A DNA stretch of 63,944 bases, from positions 1 to 63,944 of the forward strand of contig NZ_JAGQTN010000002.1 in the NCBI RefSeq assembly GCF_020438995.1. Reading direction: 5' to 3'. The number at the start of each line of letters is the position of its first letter. Positions within the stretch are counted from its first letter, which is position 1. Made by a program: the position numbers and the translations under genes. Of this stretch, positions 44,390 through 53,107 are shown in pieces. The notes under the pieces were generated by a model that was not told where the DNA came from, searched no databases, and saw only the letters and a list, made by a program, of their open reading frames with translations. The DNA is from Gordonia sp. (in: high G+C Gram-positive bacteria). GTDB lineage: Bacteria > Actinomycetota > Actinomycetes > Mycobacteriales > Mycobacteriaceae.

Positions 44390-45566
44390 GTGGCGGCTCC
44401 CCGAACATGAGCTGGAACAACTTGGTCGAATCGGCCTTCGGTTTGGTGCGCGGTTGGTACGGGTAGTTGGCGTTGTCGGTGACGTAGAACTTCATGTGCT
44501 CGGTCGACGACGGATTGCTCAGACCGGTCTCACAGGTCGGCGGTCCGTCGCCGCGGACCTGCGGCAGGTCGTACGGGTACTGGTACGGGTCCTTGCCCGG
44601 CATGATGCTCGCGTCCAGTTTGAGGAACGGGAACTGCTTGTCGTCGCCCATGTACGGTCTGGCCAGCTCGCCGGCCGACGCCGCGGTGCTGATGAAGCAC
44701 TTGATGCCCGGCGACTGATAGCCCAGCAGTCGCGCCACCGGATTCAGGTCGTGCAGCGACCGGATCAGCGTGTCGACGCTCGGCGCGACGACGCCGTTGA
44801 CGGTATTGGCCATGCCGGTGGCATTGATGAGCAGTGCGTCGAGATTGGCCGAGTTGTCGACGAGGTTGTTGCCGATGACGGTGAAATTGTCGACCGTACG
44901 CATCAAGTCGTTGGTGACATCGGCGTACACGTTGGTGACGGCGGCCGCCTCGGTGAACATCCGGTTCAGTTCCGGAAGATGCTTGTTGGTCTTGCCGAGC
45001 AGCGAGGTGAGCTGTATCAGCGATTTGCCGACCTTGTCGCCGCGCCCCGACAGGGCGGTGTCGACGGCGCCGAGGGTGGCGTTGAGTTTGTCCGGCTGCA
45101 GGTCGGCGAGCACGGTGACCAGTTGCTGGTACACGGTGTTGAGCTCGACGACCACATGATCGGCGGCGATCACCTGACCGCGGCGCAGTGTGCCCTGGGG
45201 CCCTTCCTCGGGAACCGTCAGGTTGACCGCCTTCGCACCGAAGATGGTGTTGGATTTGATCTCGGCCGTCACGTTGGCCGGGATCGACGACATCTGGTCG
45301 GAGTCCATATCCAGCTTCAGGATCGCCTGACCGTCGCTCTCGCCGACCGACTTGACGCGCCCGACGGTCACCCCGCGCAGTTTCACCTTCGCGTCGGAGT
45401 TCATGACCAGTCCGGCCCGCGGCGAATGCAGGGTGACCTGCTCGGTGGACTTGAACGACCCCATGAACTGTCCGGCCGCACCGACGATGAGGGCGGTCAG
45501 CCCGCCGACCATGATCAGCGCCGCGGTCTTGCGAACGGCGTTGCTACGCACCTGCTTGTTACTCAC
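44382..45566 (-). CDS. mce4A: Mce-family protein Mce4A
   Basis: The first mce gene after the permease pair. A short tail and a membrane helix (AALIMVGGLTALIVGAAGQF) precede the MCE domain (QVTLHSPRAGLVMNSDAKVKLRGVTVGRV). The helical region ends with MKFYVTDNANYPYQPR. It is 394 residues with a GTG start at 45566, 7 bp after the yrbE4B stop. Confidence 0.93.
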   Translation of the reverse strand: MSNKQVRSNAVRKTAALIMVGGLTALIVGAAGQFMGSFKSTEQVTLHSPRAGLVMNSDAKVKLRGVTVGRVKSVGESDGQAILKLDMDSDQMSSIPANVTAEIKSNTIFGAKAVNLTVPEEGPQGTLRRGQVIAADHVVVELNTVYQQLVTVLADLQPDKLNATLGAVDTALSGRGDKVGKSLIQLTSLLGKTNKHLPELNRMFTEAAAVTNVYADVTNDLMRTVDNFTVIGNNLVDNSANLDALLINATGMANTVNGVVAPSVDTLIRSLHDLNPVARLLGYQSPGIKCFISTAASAGELARPYMGDDKQFPFLKLDASIMPGKDPYQYPYDLPQVRGDGPPTCETGLSNPSSTEHMKFYVTDNANYPYQPRTKPKADSTKLFQLMFGEPPRG

Positions 45567-45573
45567 CTTCGCA

Positions 45574-46434
45574 TCACCCGGCGAGGTTGAAATGGCCGTC
45601 GGAACCGTAGATCGCCAGCGACGTCAGCAGCGTGATCACCACGACCACCACCAGCGACGCACGCACCGCATTACCCACAGCCACACCCACACCGACCGGA
45701 CCGCCCGAGGCGTTGAAGCCGTAGTAGGTATGGATGAGCATCACGGCGACGGCCATCGCGATGGCCTGCACGAACGACCACAGGATGTCCGACGGGATCA
45801 GGAAGGTGTCGAAGTAGTGGTCGTACACGCCGGGCGACTGGCCGTACACGAAGACGGTGGCGAACCGGCTGGCCAGGAACGAGGCGAGGGAGGCCAGCGA
45901 GTACAGCGGGATGATCGCGACCAGACCGGCGACGATCCGCGTTGACACCAGGAACGGGATCGACGAGATCGCCATCACCTCGAGAGCGTCGATCTCCTCG
46001 CTGACCCGCATCGCGCCGAGCTGCGCGGTCGCACCCGCGCCGATCGTGGCGGCCAGGGCGATACCGGAGATCACCGGGACCGCGATGCGCACGTTGATGA
46101 ACGCGGAGAAGAAGCCGGTGAGCGCCTCGACACCGATGTTGGCCAGGGAACTATAGCCCTGCACGGCGATGGTGCCGCCGGTGAACAGGGTCAGGAACCC
46201 CACCACCACAACGGTGCCGCCGATCATGGCCAGCGCGCCGGTGCCCATCGAGATCTCGGCGATCAGCCGCAGAGTCTCCTTCTTGTACAGGCGCAGCGCC
46301 CGGGGGATGGAGATGATCGCGTCCCAGTAGAACAGCGCCTGGTCACCGATCTGGTTCCAGTCCTCGCCCGCGCGTTTGGCCGCGACGCGGGCCTCACGGA
46401 GCCGGGTGGTGTAGGGAAATTGTGCGTCTGCCAT
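45574..46434 (-). CDS. yrbE4B: Mce permease YrbE4B (MlaE-like)
   Basis: An integral membrane permease of the ABC-type Mce importer with about five helices. The conserved EIDALEVMAISSIPFLVSTRIVAGL loop, the coupling helix to the MceG ATPase, is clear. It is 286 residues; ATG 46434 follows the yrbE4A stop by 3 bp. The ATPase itself is not in this window, as expected since mceG is encoded elsewhere. Confidence 0.94.
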   Translation of the reverse strand: MADAQFPYTTRLREARVAAKRAGEDWNQIGDQALFYWDAIISIPRALRLYKKETLRLIAEISMGTGALAMIGGTVVVVGFLTLFTGGTIAVQGYSSLANIGVEALTGFFSAFINVRIAVPVISGIALAATIGAGATAQLGAMRVSEEIDALEVMAISSIPFLVSTRIVAGLVAIIPLYSLASLASFLASRFATVFVYGQSPGVYDHYFDTFLIPSDILWSFVQAIAMAVAVMLIHTYYGFNASGGPVGVGVAVGNAVRASLVVVVVITLLTSLAIYGSDGHFNLAG

Positions 46435-46437
46435 CGG

Positions 46438-47214
46438 TCAGCCGGCGGTTGCTTTCAGGCCCACCGCGGTGACCACGACGTTGACGACGAACAGCGCCAT
46501 GAACGAGTAGACGACGGTCTCGTTGACCGCGTCGCCGACACCCTTGGCGCCGCCTTTGACATGCAGGCCGCGGTAGCAGCCGACGAGCCCGGCGAACAGG
46601 CCGAACAGGGCGGCCTTGACCATCGAGATCATGAGTTCGCCGAAGCCGGTGAGCAGGGTCAGGTTGGCCAGGAAGGCACCCGGGTTCACATCTTGCAGGA
46701 ACACCGAGAACACGAAGCCGCCACCGATGCCGATGGTGCACACCAGGCTGTTGAGCAGCAGCGCCACGCCGGTCGAGGCGATGACACGCGGCACGACGAG
46801 TCGGTGGACCGGGTTGATACCGAGCACCTTCATGGCGTCGATCTCTTCGCGGATCGTGCGGGCGCCTAGGTCGGCGCAGATCGCGGTCGCGCCGGCACCG
46901 GCGACGATCAGCACGGTGACGATGGGACCGATCTGGGTGATGGTGCCCAGGGCCGCGCCGGCGCCCGACAGATCCTGGGCGCCTATCTCGCGCAGCAGGA
47001 TGTTCAGCGTGAAGCTGACCAGCACGGTGAACGGAATCGCCACCAGCAGGGTGGGGACCATCGACACGCGGGCGATCGCCCACGACTGTTCGATGGTCTC
47101 GCGCCACTGGAACGGACGACGGAACAGTTCACGGAACGAATCGACCCCCAGGGCGACGAAGTCACCCACCCCCGCGAGCGGTGTCGTTAGCTTCGCTACC
47201 GACAAAGTAGCCAC
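46438..47214 (-). CDS. yrbE4A: Mce permease YrbE4A (MlaE-like)
   Basis: The partner permease, 258 residues. The coupling loop EEIDAMKVLGINPVHRLVVPRVIA and the preceding helix (IVTVLIVAGAGATAICADLGA) are typical. GTG 47214 is supported by AAGGAG five bases upstream. It lies 73 bp after hsd4A on the same strand and is probably transcribed with it from the KstR-controlled promoter. Confidence 0.94.
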   Translation of the reverse strand: MATLSVAKLTTPLAGVGDFVALGVDSFRELFRRPFQWRETIEQSWAIARVSMVPTLLVAIPFTVLVSFTLNILLREIGAQDLSGAGAALGTITQIGPIVTVLIVAGAGATAICADLGARTIREEIDAMKVLGINPVHRLVVPRVIASTGVALLLNSLVCTIGIGGGFVFSVFLQDVNPGAFLANLTLLTGFGELMISMVKAALFGLFAGLVGCYRGLHVKGGAKGVGDAVNETVVYSFMALFVVNVVVTAVGLKATAG

Positions 47215-47287
47215 CTGTACTCCTTCACCCCACGAACATCAGAGGAAACCTATCACTTGTGACGTGATGTGGGTCACTCAGTCTGGG

Positions 47288-48193
47288 TCACTTGATCAGG
47301 TCGAGGGCTGAGAATATCCGGCCCGGGTCACGATCCGCAAAATGCTCACCGAGCGTCTTCGCCAGGTCGTCGGCATCCCAGGCGTCCCCGTCCGCCGCGA
47401 ATACCTCCTCGACGGTCGGTGGCGCCATCAGCATCACCTGTGGACCGTAGACCACGAAGACCTGTCCCGAGACCTTCTCGGCGTCGTCCGATGCGAGGAA
47501 ATTAACCAGCCGCACCACATGCTCGGGCGCCAGCGGGTCCACCGCGCCGTCGGGTGCCTCGCCGAAGACCTCGGCGGTCATCGGGGTTCGGGCGCGCGGG
47601 CAGATCGCGTTGGCGCGCACCCCGATGCGCCCTAGTCCGCGGGCCGCGGAGACGGTCAGTGCGGTGATGCCCGCCTTGGCGGCCCCGTAGTTGGCCTGCG
47701 CGGCCGGTCCGAGCAGCGCCGCCTCCGAGGCGGTGTTGATGATCGAGCCGTTGACCGGCTCGCCGGTCTGCTTGGACAGTGCGCGCCAGTGTGCGGCCGC
47801 GTTGCGGGTGAGCAGGAAGTGTCCGCGCAGGTGCACTGCTATGACCAGATCCCAGTCCTCGTCGGTGAGGTTGAACAGCATCTTGTCGCGGGTAATGCCG
47901 GCGTTGTTGACGACGATGTCGAGCGAGCCGAGATCGTCGACGGCGGTACGCACGATCTCGGTGGCCGTGGCCGAATCGGAGATGTCGCCGGCGACGGGTA
48001 CCGCACGGCCGCCCGCAGCCGTGACCACGTCGATCACGTCGCTGCGTTCCAGCGACGATCCGAGATCGTTGACGATGACCGTCGCGCCGCGCTCGGCCAG
48101 GCCGATTGCCTCGGCCCGGCCGAGGCCGCCACCGGCTCCGGTGACGACGGCGACGCGGCCGTCCAGTGACGTGCTTCCCAGCGATGTACTCAC
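47288..48193 (-). CDS. hsd4A: Short-chain dehydrogenase, Hsd4A-like (17-beta-hydroxysteroid / 3-hydroxyacyl-CoA dehydrogenase)
   Basis: An NAD(P)-dependent reductase of 301 residues. It has the Rossmann motif TGAGGGLGRAEAIGL, NNAGITRDKMLF, the catalytic Ser in NTASEAALLG, and Tyr-x3-Lys (YGAAK). It is the equivalent of Mtb Rv3502c, acting in cholesterol side-chain oxidation. GTG 48193 is chosen, since the longer frame upstream overlaps fdxD out of frame. A perfect KstR box lies 25 bp upstream. Confidence 0.92.
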   Translation of the reverse strand: MSTSLGSTSLDGRVAVVTGAGGGLGRAEAIGLAERGATVIVNDLGSSLERSDVIDVVTAAGGRAVPVAGDISDSATATEIVRTAVDDLGSLDIVVNNAGITRDKMLFNLTDEDWDLVIAVHLRGHFLLTRNAAAHWRALSKQTGEPVNGSIINTASEAALLGPAAQANYGAAKAGITALTVSAARGLGRIGVRANAICPRARTPMTAEVFGEAPDGAVDPLAPEHVVRLVNFLASDDAEKVSGQVFVVYGPQVMLMAPPTVEEVFAADGDAWDADDLAKTLGEHFADRDPGRIFSALDLIK

Positions 48194-48217
48194 CGCAACA
48201 CCCTCTCGCTCACAAAC

Positions 48218-48231
48218 TAGAACTTGTTCTA
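48218..48231. promoter_or_regulatory. KstR operator upstream of hsd4A
   Basis: TAGAACTTGTTCTA fits TnnAACnnGTTnnA fully and sits inside a 16-bp perfect palindrome (CTAGAACTTGTTCTAG, 48217-48232). It would repress hsd4A and the mce4 operon. Confidence 0.9.
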
Positions 48232-48278
48232 GCACAGTAGCGCAGTCGGGTGTTCGGGGTTTCATCGAATCAGCTCGG

Positions 48279-48470
48279 TCATTCCTCGATCGACAGGGCC
48301 GCCTTGGGGCATCCGGCGACCGCCTGCCGCACCGCCGATTCATGTTCGGCTGGCACGTCTTCGTGAAGAATCTGCAGGTAGTCATCGTCGTCGAGGTCGA
48401 AGATGTCGGGGGCCAGCCCCACACAGACGGCGTTGGACTCACATAGGTCGAAGTCGGCCTTGACTCGCAT
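48279..48470 (-). CDS. fdxD: 3Fe-4S-type ferredoxin FdxD-like
   Basis: A 63-residue ferredoxin, MRVKADFDLCESNAVCVGLAP...GCPKAAL, with a cluster motif C-x5-C...CP. The middle position that is Cys in 4Fe-4S proteins is Asn (CESNAVC), fitting the single-cluster actinobacterial type that feeds cytochromes P450 or similar enzymes. ATG 48470 has AGGAG upstream; longer in-frame starts run into the fadE26 promoter. It is the equivalent of Mtb Rv3503c and is divergent from fadE26. Confidence 0.93.
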   Translation of the reverse strand: MRVKADFDLCESNAVCVGLAPDIFDLDDDDYLQILHEDVPAEHESAVRQAVAGCPKAALSIEE

Positions 48471-48523
48471 TTCGAACTCCTTCCGCGGGTGCGGATCAGT
48501 TGACGGGCTGTACACATCCACGT

Positions 48524-48537
48524 TAGAACGTGTTTCA
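48524..48537. promoter_or_regulatory. KstR operator between fdxD and fadE26
   Basis: TAGAACGTGTTTCA fits TnnAACnnGTTnnA. It lies in the 91-bp divergent region and could control both genes. Confidence 0.88.
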
Positions 48538-48561
48538 GAACATGACGAGTGGGAGCCCCGA

Positions 48562-49776
48562 GTGCGCATCGCCTACACCGACGAACAGCAAGCCCTGCAG
48601 CGCGAGCTGCGGGCGTACTTCAGCGACCTGATGACCCCCGAACGCCGGGCCGCGCTCGTCGGGGGAACCGAAGCGGGGCGAGCGAAGCGACGGGGGATGG
48701 ACACCGGCGAGTACGGGGACGCGTACCGGGACGTCGTGTCGCGCATGGGTAAGGACGGTTGGCTGGCCCTGGGCTGGCCCACCGAATACGGCGGCCAGAA
48801 CCGGTCGATGATGGATCAGCTGATCTTCACCGACGAGGCCGCCATCGCGGGCGCACCGGTGCCGTTTCTGACCATCAACTCGGTGGCGCCGACGATCATG
48901 CACTACGGCACCGACGAGCAGAAGGCGTACTTTCTACCGAAGATCGCGGCAGGCGATCTGCATTTCTCCATCGGGTATTCCGAGCCGGGCGCCGGCACCG
49001 ATCTGGCGAATCTGCGCACCACCGCCGTCACCGACGGCGACGAGTACGTGATCAACGGCCAGAAGATGTGGACCAGCCTGGTCCCGTACGCCGACTACAT
49101 CTGGCTGGCCTGCCGCACCGACCAGTCCGGGCTCGCGGACGGCGCCAAGAAGCATCGCGGAATCTCTGTGCTCACCGTCCCGACGACGGCTCCCGGCTTC
49201 GACTACACCGTGGTGCACACGATGTCGGGGGTCGACACGTCAGCCACCTACTACTCCGACGTCCGGGTGCCGCGCAGTTCACTCGTCGGTGAGGAGGGCC
49301 GCGGCTGGGCGCTGGTCACCAATCAGCTCAACAACGAGCGGGTCGCCTTGTGCAGCGCCGCCCCGATCCAGATCGCACTCGGCGAGACGATCGCCTGGGC
49401 CCGCGAGTCCGGCTTGATCGAACAGCAATGGGTGCGCACCAACCTGGCCCGCGTGCACGCCAAGGTCGAGTTCCTCAAGCTCATCAACTGGAAGATCGCC
49501 TCGGCCGTCGGCTCGGGCAGCGCCCCGTCCCCCGCCGACGCCTCCGCCACCAAGGTATTCGGCACCGAATTCGCCACCGAGGCCTACCGCCTACTGATGG
49601 AGATCGTCGGCCCCGCCGCCACCCTGCGCCAGGGCAGCACCGGCGCCCACCTGGCCGGTCGCCTCGAACGCTTCCAGCGCACCTCACTGATTCTCACCTT
49701 CGGCGGTGGCACCAACGAGGTCCAGCGCGACATCATCGCCATGACCGCCCTCAAACTCCCCTACTCCCGCCGCTGA
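48562..49776 (+). CDS. fadE26: Acyl-CoA dehydrogenase FadE26-like (ChsE4 subunit)
   Basis: An FAD enzyme of sterol side-chain beta-oxidation that works as a heterotetramer with the adjacent fadE27 product. The 404 residues start MRIAYTDEQQALQREL, with the FAD/substrate motif FSIGYSEPGAGTDLANLRTTA and a C-terminal FGGGTNEVQRDIIA. GTG 48562 is used; the open frame upstream overlaps fdxD and the KstR box. It matches the Rv3504 position. Confidence 0.93.
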   Translation: MRIAYTDEQQALQRELRAYFSDLMTPERRAALVGGTEAGRAKRRGMDTGEYGDAYRDVVSRMGKDGWLALGWPTEYGGQNRSMMDQLIFTDEAAIAGAPVPFLTINSVAPTIMHYGTDEQKAYFLPKIAAGDLHFSIGYSEPGAGTDLANLRTTAVTDGDEYVINGQKMWTSLVPYADYIWLACRTDQSGLADGAKKHRGISVLTVPTTAPGFDYTVVHTMSGVDTSATYYSDVRVPRSSLVGEEGRGWALVTNQLNNERVALCSAAPIQIALGETIAWARESGLIEQQWVRTNLARVHAKVEFLKLINWKIASAVGSGSAPSPADASATKVFGTEFATEAYRLLMEIVGPAATLRQGSTGAHLAGRLERFQRTSLILTFGGGTNEVQRDIIAMTALKLPYSRR

Positions 49777-49803
49777 ACACGGACACCACCCCAACTCGAC
49801 CCC

Positions 49804-49980
49804 CATCTTGATCCCTGAGGCCGACCCACATCTCGCCCAACACCCGACCCCCATCTTGCCCAACACCCAACCCCCATCTTGCCCAACACCCAACCCCCAT
49901 CTTGCCCAAGACCCGACCCACATCTTGATCCCTGAGGCCGAAGCGACGAAGGAGCGAGGGTCACGAAGGGTCCGGCGACA
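49804..49980 (+). repeat. Dispersed intergenic repeat, copy D with nested 23-bp repeats
   Basis: A truncated copy at 49804 is followed by four 23-bp units (49827-49918, CCCATCTTGCCCAACACCCAACC type), then a full copy 49922-49980 ending in GGGTCCGGCGACA. It occupies the space between fadE26 and fadE27. Confidence 0.9.
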
Positions 49981-50024
49981 CAACAGCATTCCGCAACCAC
50001 AGCCATAACCCCACAGGACACCCA

Positions 50025-51095
50025 ATGGACTTCACCCCCGACGAATCAACCGCGGACCTGACCGCCCTCACCGCCGAAATCGCCTCGTCGATCAGCACCC
50101 CCGAACGTGTCGCCGAACTCGAAGCCGCCGCAGCACCTTTGGACGCCAATCTGTGGCAACAACTGGCGAAGGCCGGGCTGCTGGGCCTAGAACAATCCTG
50201 CGACGGCCTCACCGCAGTCGACAACATCGCCGTGGCAACCGAATTGGGCCGGCACCTGGCCCGGGTCCCGTTCGGCCCGCACGCCGTCGTCGCCGGTCCG
50301 GTGATCGACGCGTTCGGCCCCGACACTCTGCTACCGGGCATCGCCGACGGTTCCATCATCGTGAGCGTCGCGGCCGAGGACGATCTTGCATCCGGAACAC
50401 TCACCGCCACAACGGAACCAACATTCACCCTGTCCGGCACCAAGGTGAATGTCCCCTACGCGTCGGCCGCAACCCTGTTGCTGGTCACGGCAATCGGCCC
50501 CGACGGACCGGTCGCGGCGCTGGTCGGCACCGCCGATGACGGTGTCACCATCACCGACACCCCGGTCACCGGCCTGATCCCCACCGCACAGGTCACCTTC
50601 GACGGTGTGGTCGTGGAACCGGACCGCATCCTGCGACCCGGAGCTGTCGACGCGATCATCGCACGCACACGTCTGGCCGTGGCCGCTGAGCAGACCGGAG
50701 TCGTCGCCCAGGCGCTCCGCCTGACGGCCGAATATGCCTGTGAACGCCAACAATTCGACCGTCCGATCGGATCTTTCCAGGCCGTGTCGCAGCGCCTGGC
50801 CGACGGCTACATCGACGCGCAGGCGTTGGCCGTAACCACCCAGCAGGCGGCTTGGCTACTCGCACAAGATGATCCATCCGCCCCGACCGCGATCGCGACG
50901 GCCAAGTTCTGGGCCGCCGAGGCGGGGCACCGGATCGGACACAGTACCGTGCATATCCACGGCGGTGTCGGCCTGGACACCTCCCACCCGGTGCACCGAT
51001 ACTTCTTGCGCGCCAAGCAGAACGAGTTCACCGCCGGTTCCGCATCGGCAACGCTGCTCGACATCGGTGAATCACTTGCCGCCGAACCGGCATGA
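50025..51095 (+). CDS. fadE27: Acyl-CoA dehydrogenase FadE27-like (ChsE5 subunit)
   Basis: The second subunit of the heterotetrameric steroid acyl-CoA dehydrogenase, 356 residues. Typical segments are ATELGRHLARVPFGPH in the N-terminal helical domain and ACERQQFDRPIGSFQAVSQ in the C-terminal one. IGHSTVHIHGGVGLDTSHPVHRY is also present. ATG 50025 has AGGAC upstream. The stop overlaps fadD17 (ATGA). It matches Rv3505. Confidence 0.93.
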   Translation: MDFTPDESTADLTALTAEIASSISTPERVAELEAAAAPLDANLWQQLAKAGLLGLEQSCDGLTAVDNIAVATELGRHLARVPFGPHAVVAGPVIDAFGPDTLLPGIADGSIIVSVAAEDDLASGTLTATTEPTFTLSGTKVNVPYASAATLLLVTAIGPDGPVAALVGTADDGVTITDTPVTGLIPTAQVTFDGVVVEPDRILRPGAVDAIIARTRLAVAAEQTGVVAQALRLTAEYACERQQFDRPIGSFQAVSQRLADGYIDAQALAVTTQQAAWLLAQDDPSAPTAIATAKFWAAEAGHRIGHSTVHIHGGVGLDTSHPVHRYFLRAKQNEFTAGSASATLLDIGESLAAEPA

Positions 51096-52582
51096 CCGTC
51101 GCGGAATTACTACTGGCCCTCGCCGACGTCGACGACCGCGGTCTGTACTTCGAGGACGACTTCGTCTCCTGGCGTGACCATGTCACCCTGTCTCGACAAC
51201 GGGTCGATGTGCTTGGGCCGCTTCTCGATCCGAGCCGACCACCCCATGTGGGCGTGCTGCTGGAGAACGTCCCTGAGTTCAGCTATCTGTTCGGCGCGGC
51301 AGCCCTGGGCGGATTCGTGCTCGTCGGCCTCAATACCACCCGCCGGGGCCAGGCGCTCGCCGCCGACGTCGAACGTTCCGACTGCCAGGTGATACTGGTC
51401 TCCGACGCCACCGAACACCTGTACGCGGCGGACTCGGGTGTGCGCGTTATCAATATCGATCGTCCAGAGTGGGCGGAACTGCTCGCGGACGCCCCCTCTG
51501 ACGATTCGGCATCCGCAGCCGCCCCCGACGATCTGCTGATGTTGATCTTCACCTCCGGCACGACCGGCGATCCGAAGGCGGTGCGCTGCAATCAGCGCAA
51601 GTTCGCCGACCCGGGAATGATGCTTGCCGAACGCTTTTCGATCGGGCCCGAAGACGTCGCCTACATCGCGATGCCGATGTTCCATTCCAACGCACTCATC
51701 GCCGGCTGGTCCATCGCGGTGGCCGGTGGCGCGTCGATAGCGTTGCGCCGCAGATTCTCCGCCCGCGGATTCGCCGACGACGTGCACCGCTACGGCATCA
51801 CGTTCGCCAACTACGTCGGCACCCCGATGCGCTACATCCTGGCCACCGAGCCCCACCCCGACGACGCGTCGTCGCCACTGCGGATCATGTACGGCAACGA
51901 GGCCTCGGCTGCAGACCGCACCGCATTCGCCGAACGCTTCGGTTGCCGGGTCGTCGACGGTTTCGGCTCCACCGAAAGCGGAGTCGCGATCACCCGCACC
52001 CCCGACACCCCCGACGACGCCCTCGGCCCCCTCCGCGAACCTAACGCCATCGTCGACCCCGACACCGGTACGCCGGTCCCACCCGGCACCGTCGGCGAGA
52101 TCGTGAATGCCTCCGGCCCAGGCCTTTTCAGCGGCTACTACAACGACCCCGAAGCCACCGAAGACCGCCTGCGCGGCGGCATTTACCACACCGGCGACCT
52201 CGGCTGGGTCGACGACGCCGGCTACATCCACTTCGCCGGCCGCACCGGAGACTGGCTGCGCGTCGACGGCGAAAACCTCGGCACCCAACCCATCGAACAC
52301 ATCCTCCTGCGCCATCCCCGGATTCACCACGCCGCCGTCTTCGGCATCCCGGTAGAGATCGGCGACGAGATCGTCGCCGCCCTCGTCGCCGACGACCTCA
52401 CCGCCGAAGCCCTCACCGACTTCCTGGCCACCCAACCCGATCTCGGCCCCAAACAATGGCCCCACCGCGTCCTCCTCCTCGACACCCTCCCCCAAACCGC
52501 CACCTTCAAAACCGTCAAGACAACCCTGCGCCCCCAAGCCTCATCCCCCACCTGGACCCTCACCAACCACCACTACACCTAA
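51092..52582 (+). CDS. fadD17: Fatty-acyl/steroid-CoA ligase FadD17-like
   Basis: An ATP-dependent acyl-CoA synthetase of 496 residues. It has the P-loop LIFTSGTTGDPKAVRCNQ, DGFGSTESGVAITR, YHTGDLGWVDDAGYIHFAGR and LRVDGENLGTQPIE, completing the adenylate-forming signature. The C-terminal Lys region is TATFKTVKTTL. It is coupled to fadE27 by a 4-bp overlap. It matches Rv3506 and activates a side-chain carboxylate. Confidence 0.93.
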   Translation: MTVAELLLALADVDDRGLYFEDDFVSWRDHVTLSRQRVDVLGPLLDPSRPPHVGVLLENVPEFSYLFGAAALGGFVLVGLNTTRRGQALAADVERSDCQVILVSDATEHLYAADSGVRVINIDRPEWAELLADAPSDDSASAAAPDDLLMLIFTSGTTGDPKAVRCNQRKFADPGMMLAERFSIGPEDVAYIAMPMFHSNALIAGWSIAVAGGASIALRRRFSARGFADDVHRYGITFANYVGTPMRYILATEPHPDDASSPLRIMYGNEASAADRTAFAERFGCRVVDGFGSTESGVAITRTPDTPDDALGPLREPNAIVDPDTGTPVPPGTVGEIVNASGPGLFSGYYNDPEATEDRLRGGIYHTGDLGWVDDAGYIHFAGRTGDWLRVDGENLGTQPIEHILLRHPRIHHAAVFGIPVEIGDEIVAALVADDLTAEALTDFLATQPDLGPKQWPHRVLLLDTLPQTATFKTVKTTLRPQASSPTWTLTNHHYT

Positions 52583-52656
52583 CGTTCCCGCGCATTGGTT
52601 TCCTTGGCCGCTAAACGGATCTGCTTAGCGGTGAAGGAAGCGCCTGCGCGGGAACG
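52583..52656. repeat. Large imperfect inverted repeat after fadD17
   Basis: A perfect 12-bp outer stem (52583-52594 with 52645-52656) and an inner 15-bp stem (52600-52614 with 52625-52639, two mismatches) surround a 10-nt loop. It starts directly after the fadD17 stop. It could terminate transcription, although it has no T-tract. Confidence 0.75.
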
Positions 52657-52679
52657 CAGCGTTCTGGGACACTTATTCG

Positions 52680-52991
52680 ATGCAGGACGACTACGATCAG
52701 CGCTTAAGCGAGTGGGCTCGCACTTACAATGGATATGAGCGTCTCGCGGGAGGACCATCGGGACTCGCCACGCTCATTGAGCCTCTTGAGCGGGAATTTG
52801 AGCAGAGCCGCAGGATCCCGGAATGGGCAGGGGTGGAGCTTCTCCGGGGTTGGGCGTTCTGGCTGGTCCGGTCTCATCACCACAGCGGTTATGCTCCTTT
52901 GTCAGAAGAATATCCGCAGATACTCGCCATCGCCGAAACCATCAACCGCCATCCGGGTTGCCGGGACACAGATCGTGCGCCCAAGCGCTGA
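52680..52991 (+). CDS. Hypothetical protein, 103 aa
   Basis: ATG 52680 begins MQDDYDQRLSEWARTYNGYERLAGG. The product is soluble, rich in Trp, Arg and Glu, with SHHHSGYAPLSEEYPQILAI. No ribosome-binding site is clear. I do not recognise a family. It follows the big hairpin and precedes the exonuclease fusion in the same direction, within the accessory insertion. Confidence 0.5.
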   Translation: MQDDYDQRLSEWARTYNGYERLAGGPSGLATLIEPLEREFEQSRRIPEWAGVELLRGWAFWLVRSHHHSGYAPLSEEYPQILAIAETINRHPGCRDTDRAPKR

Positions 52992-53107
52992 CGTTCCCCG
53001 GAAACCGCCCCGACGATCGCCTGGGCTACCGCCTACCGAGTTCTCCCTCCATCCACCCGTTGTCGGACGGCTCTGGCACAATCCGTCGGAACGAAAGGAA
53101 ATGCGAG

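Noticed and set aside
47215-47287. Separate KstR box before yrbE4A
   Set aside because: No AACnnGTT core is present in this 73-bp gap.
49827-49918. CRISPR-like array in fadE26-fadE27 gap
   Set aside because: 23-bp units are directly abutting with no spacers.
52576-52667. Possible integron attC site at the fadD17 hairpin
   Set aside because: A RYYYAAC-like end (ACCTAAC) is present, but no matching GTTRRRY end follows and no integrase is nearby.
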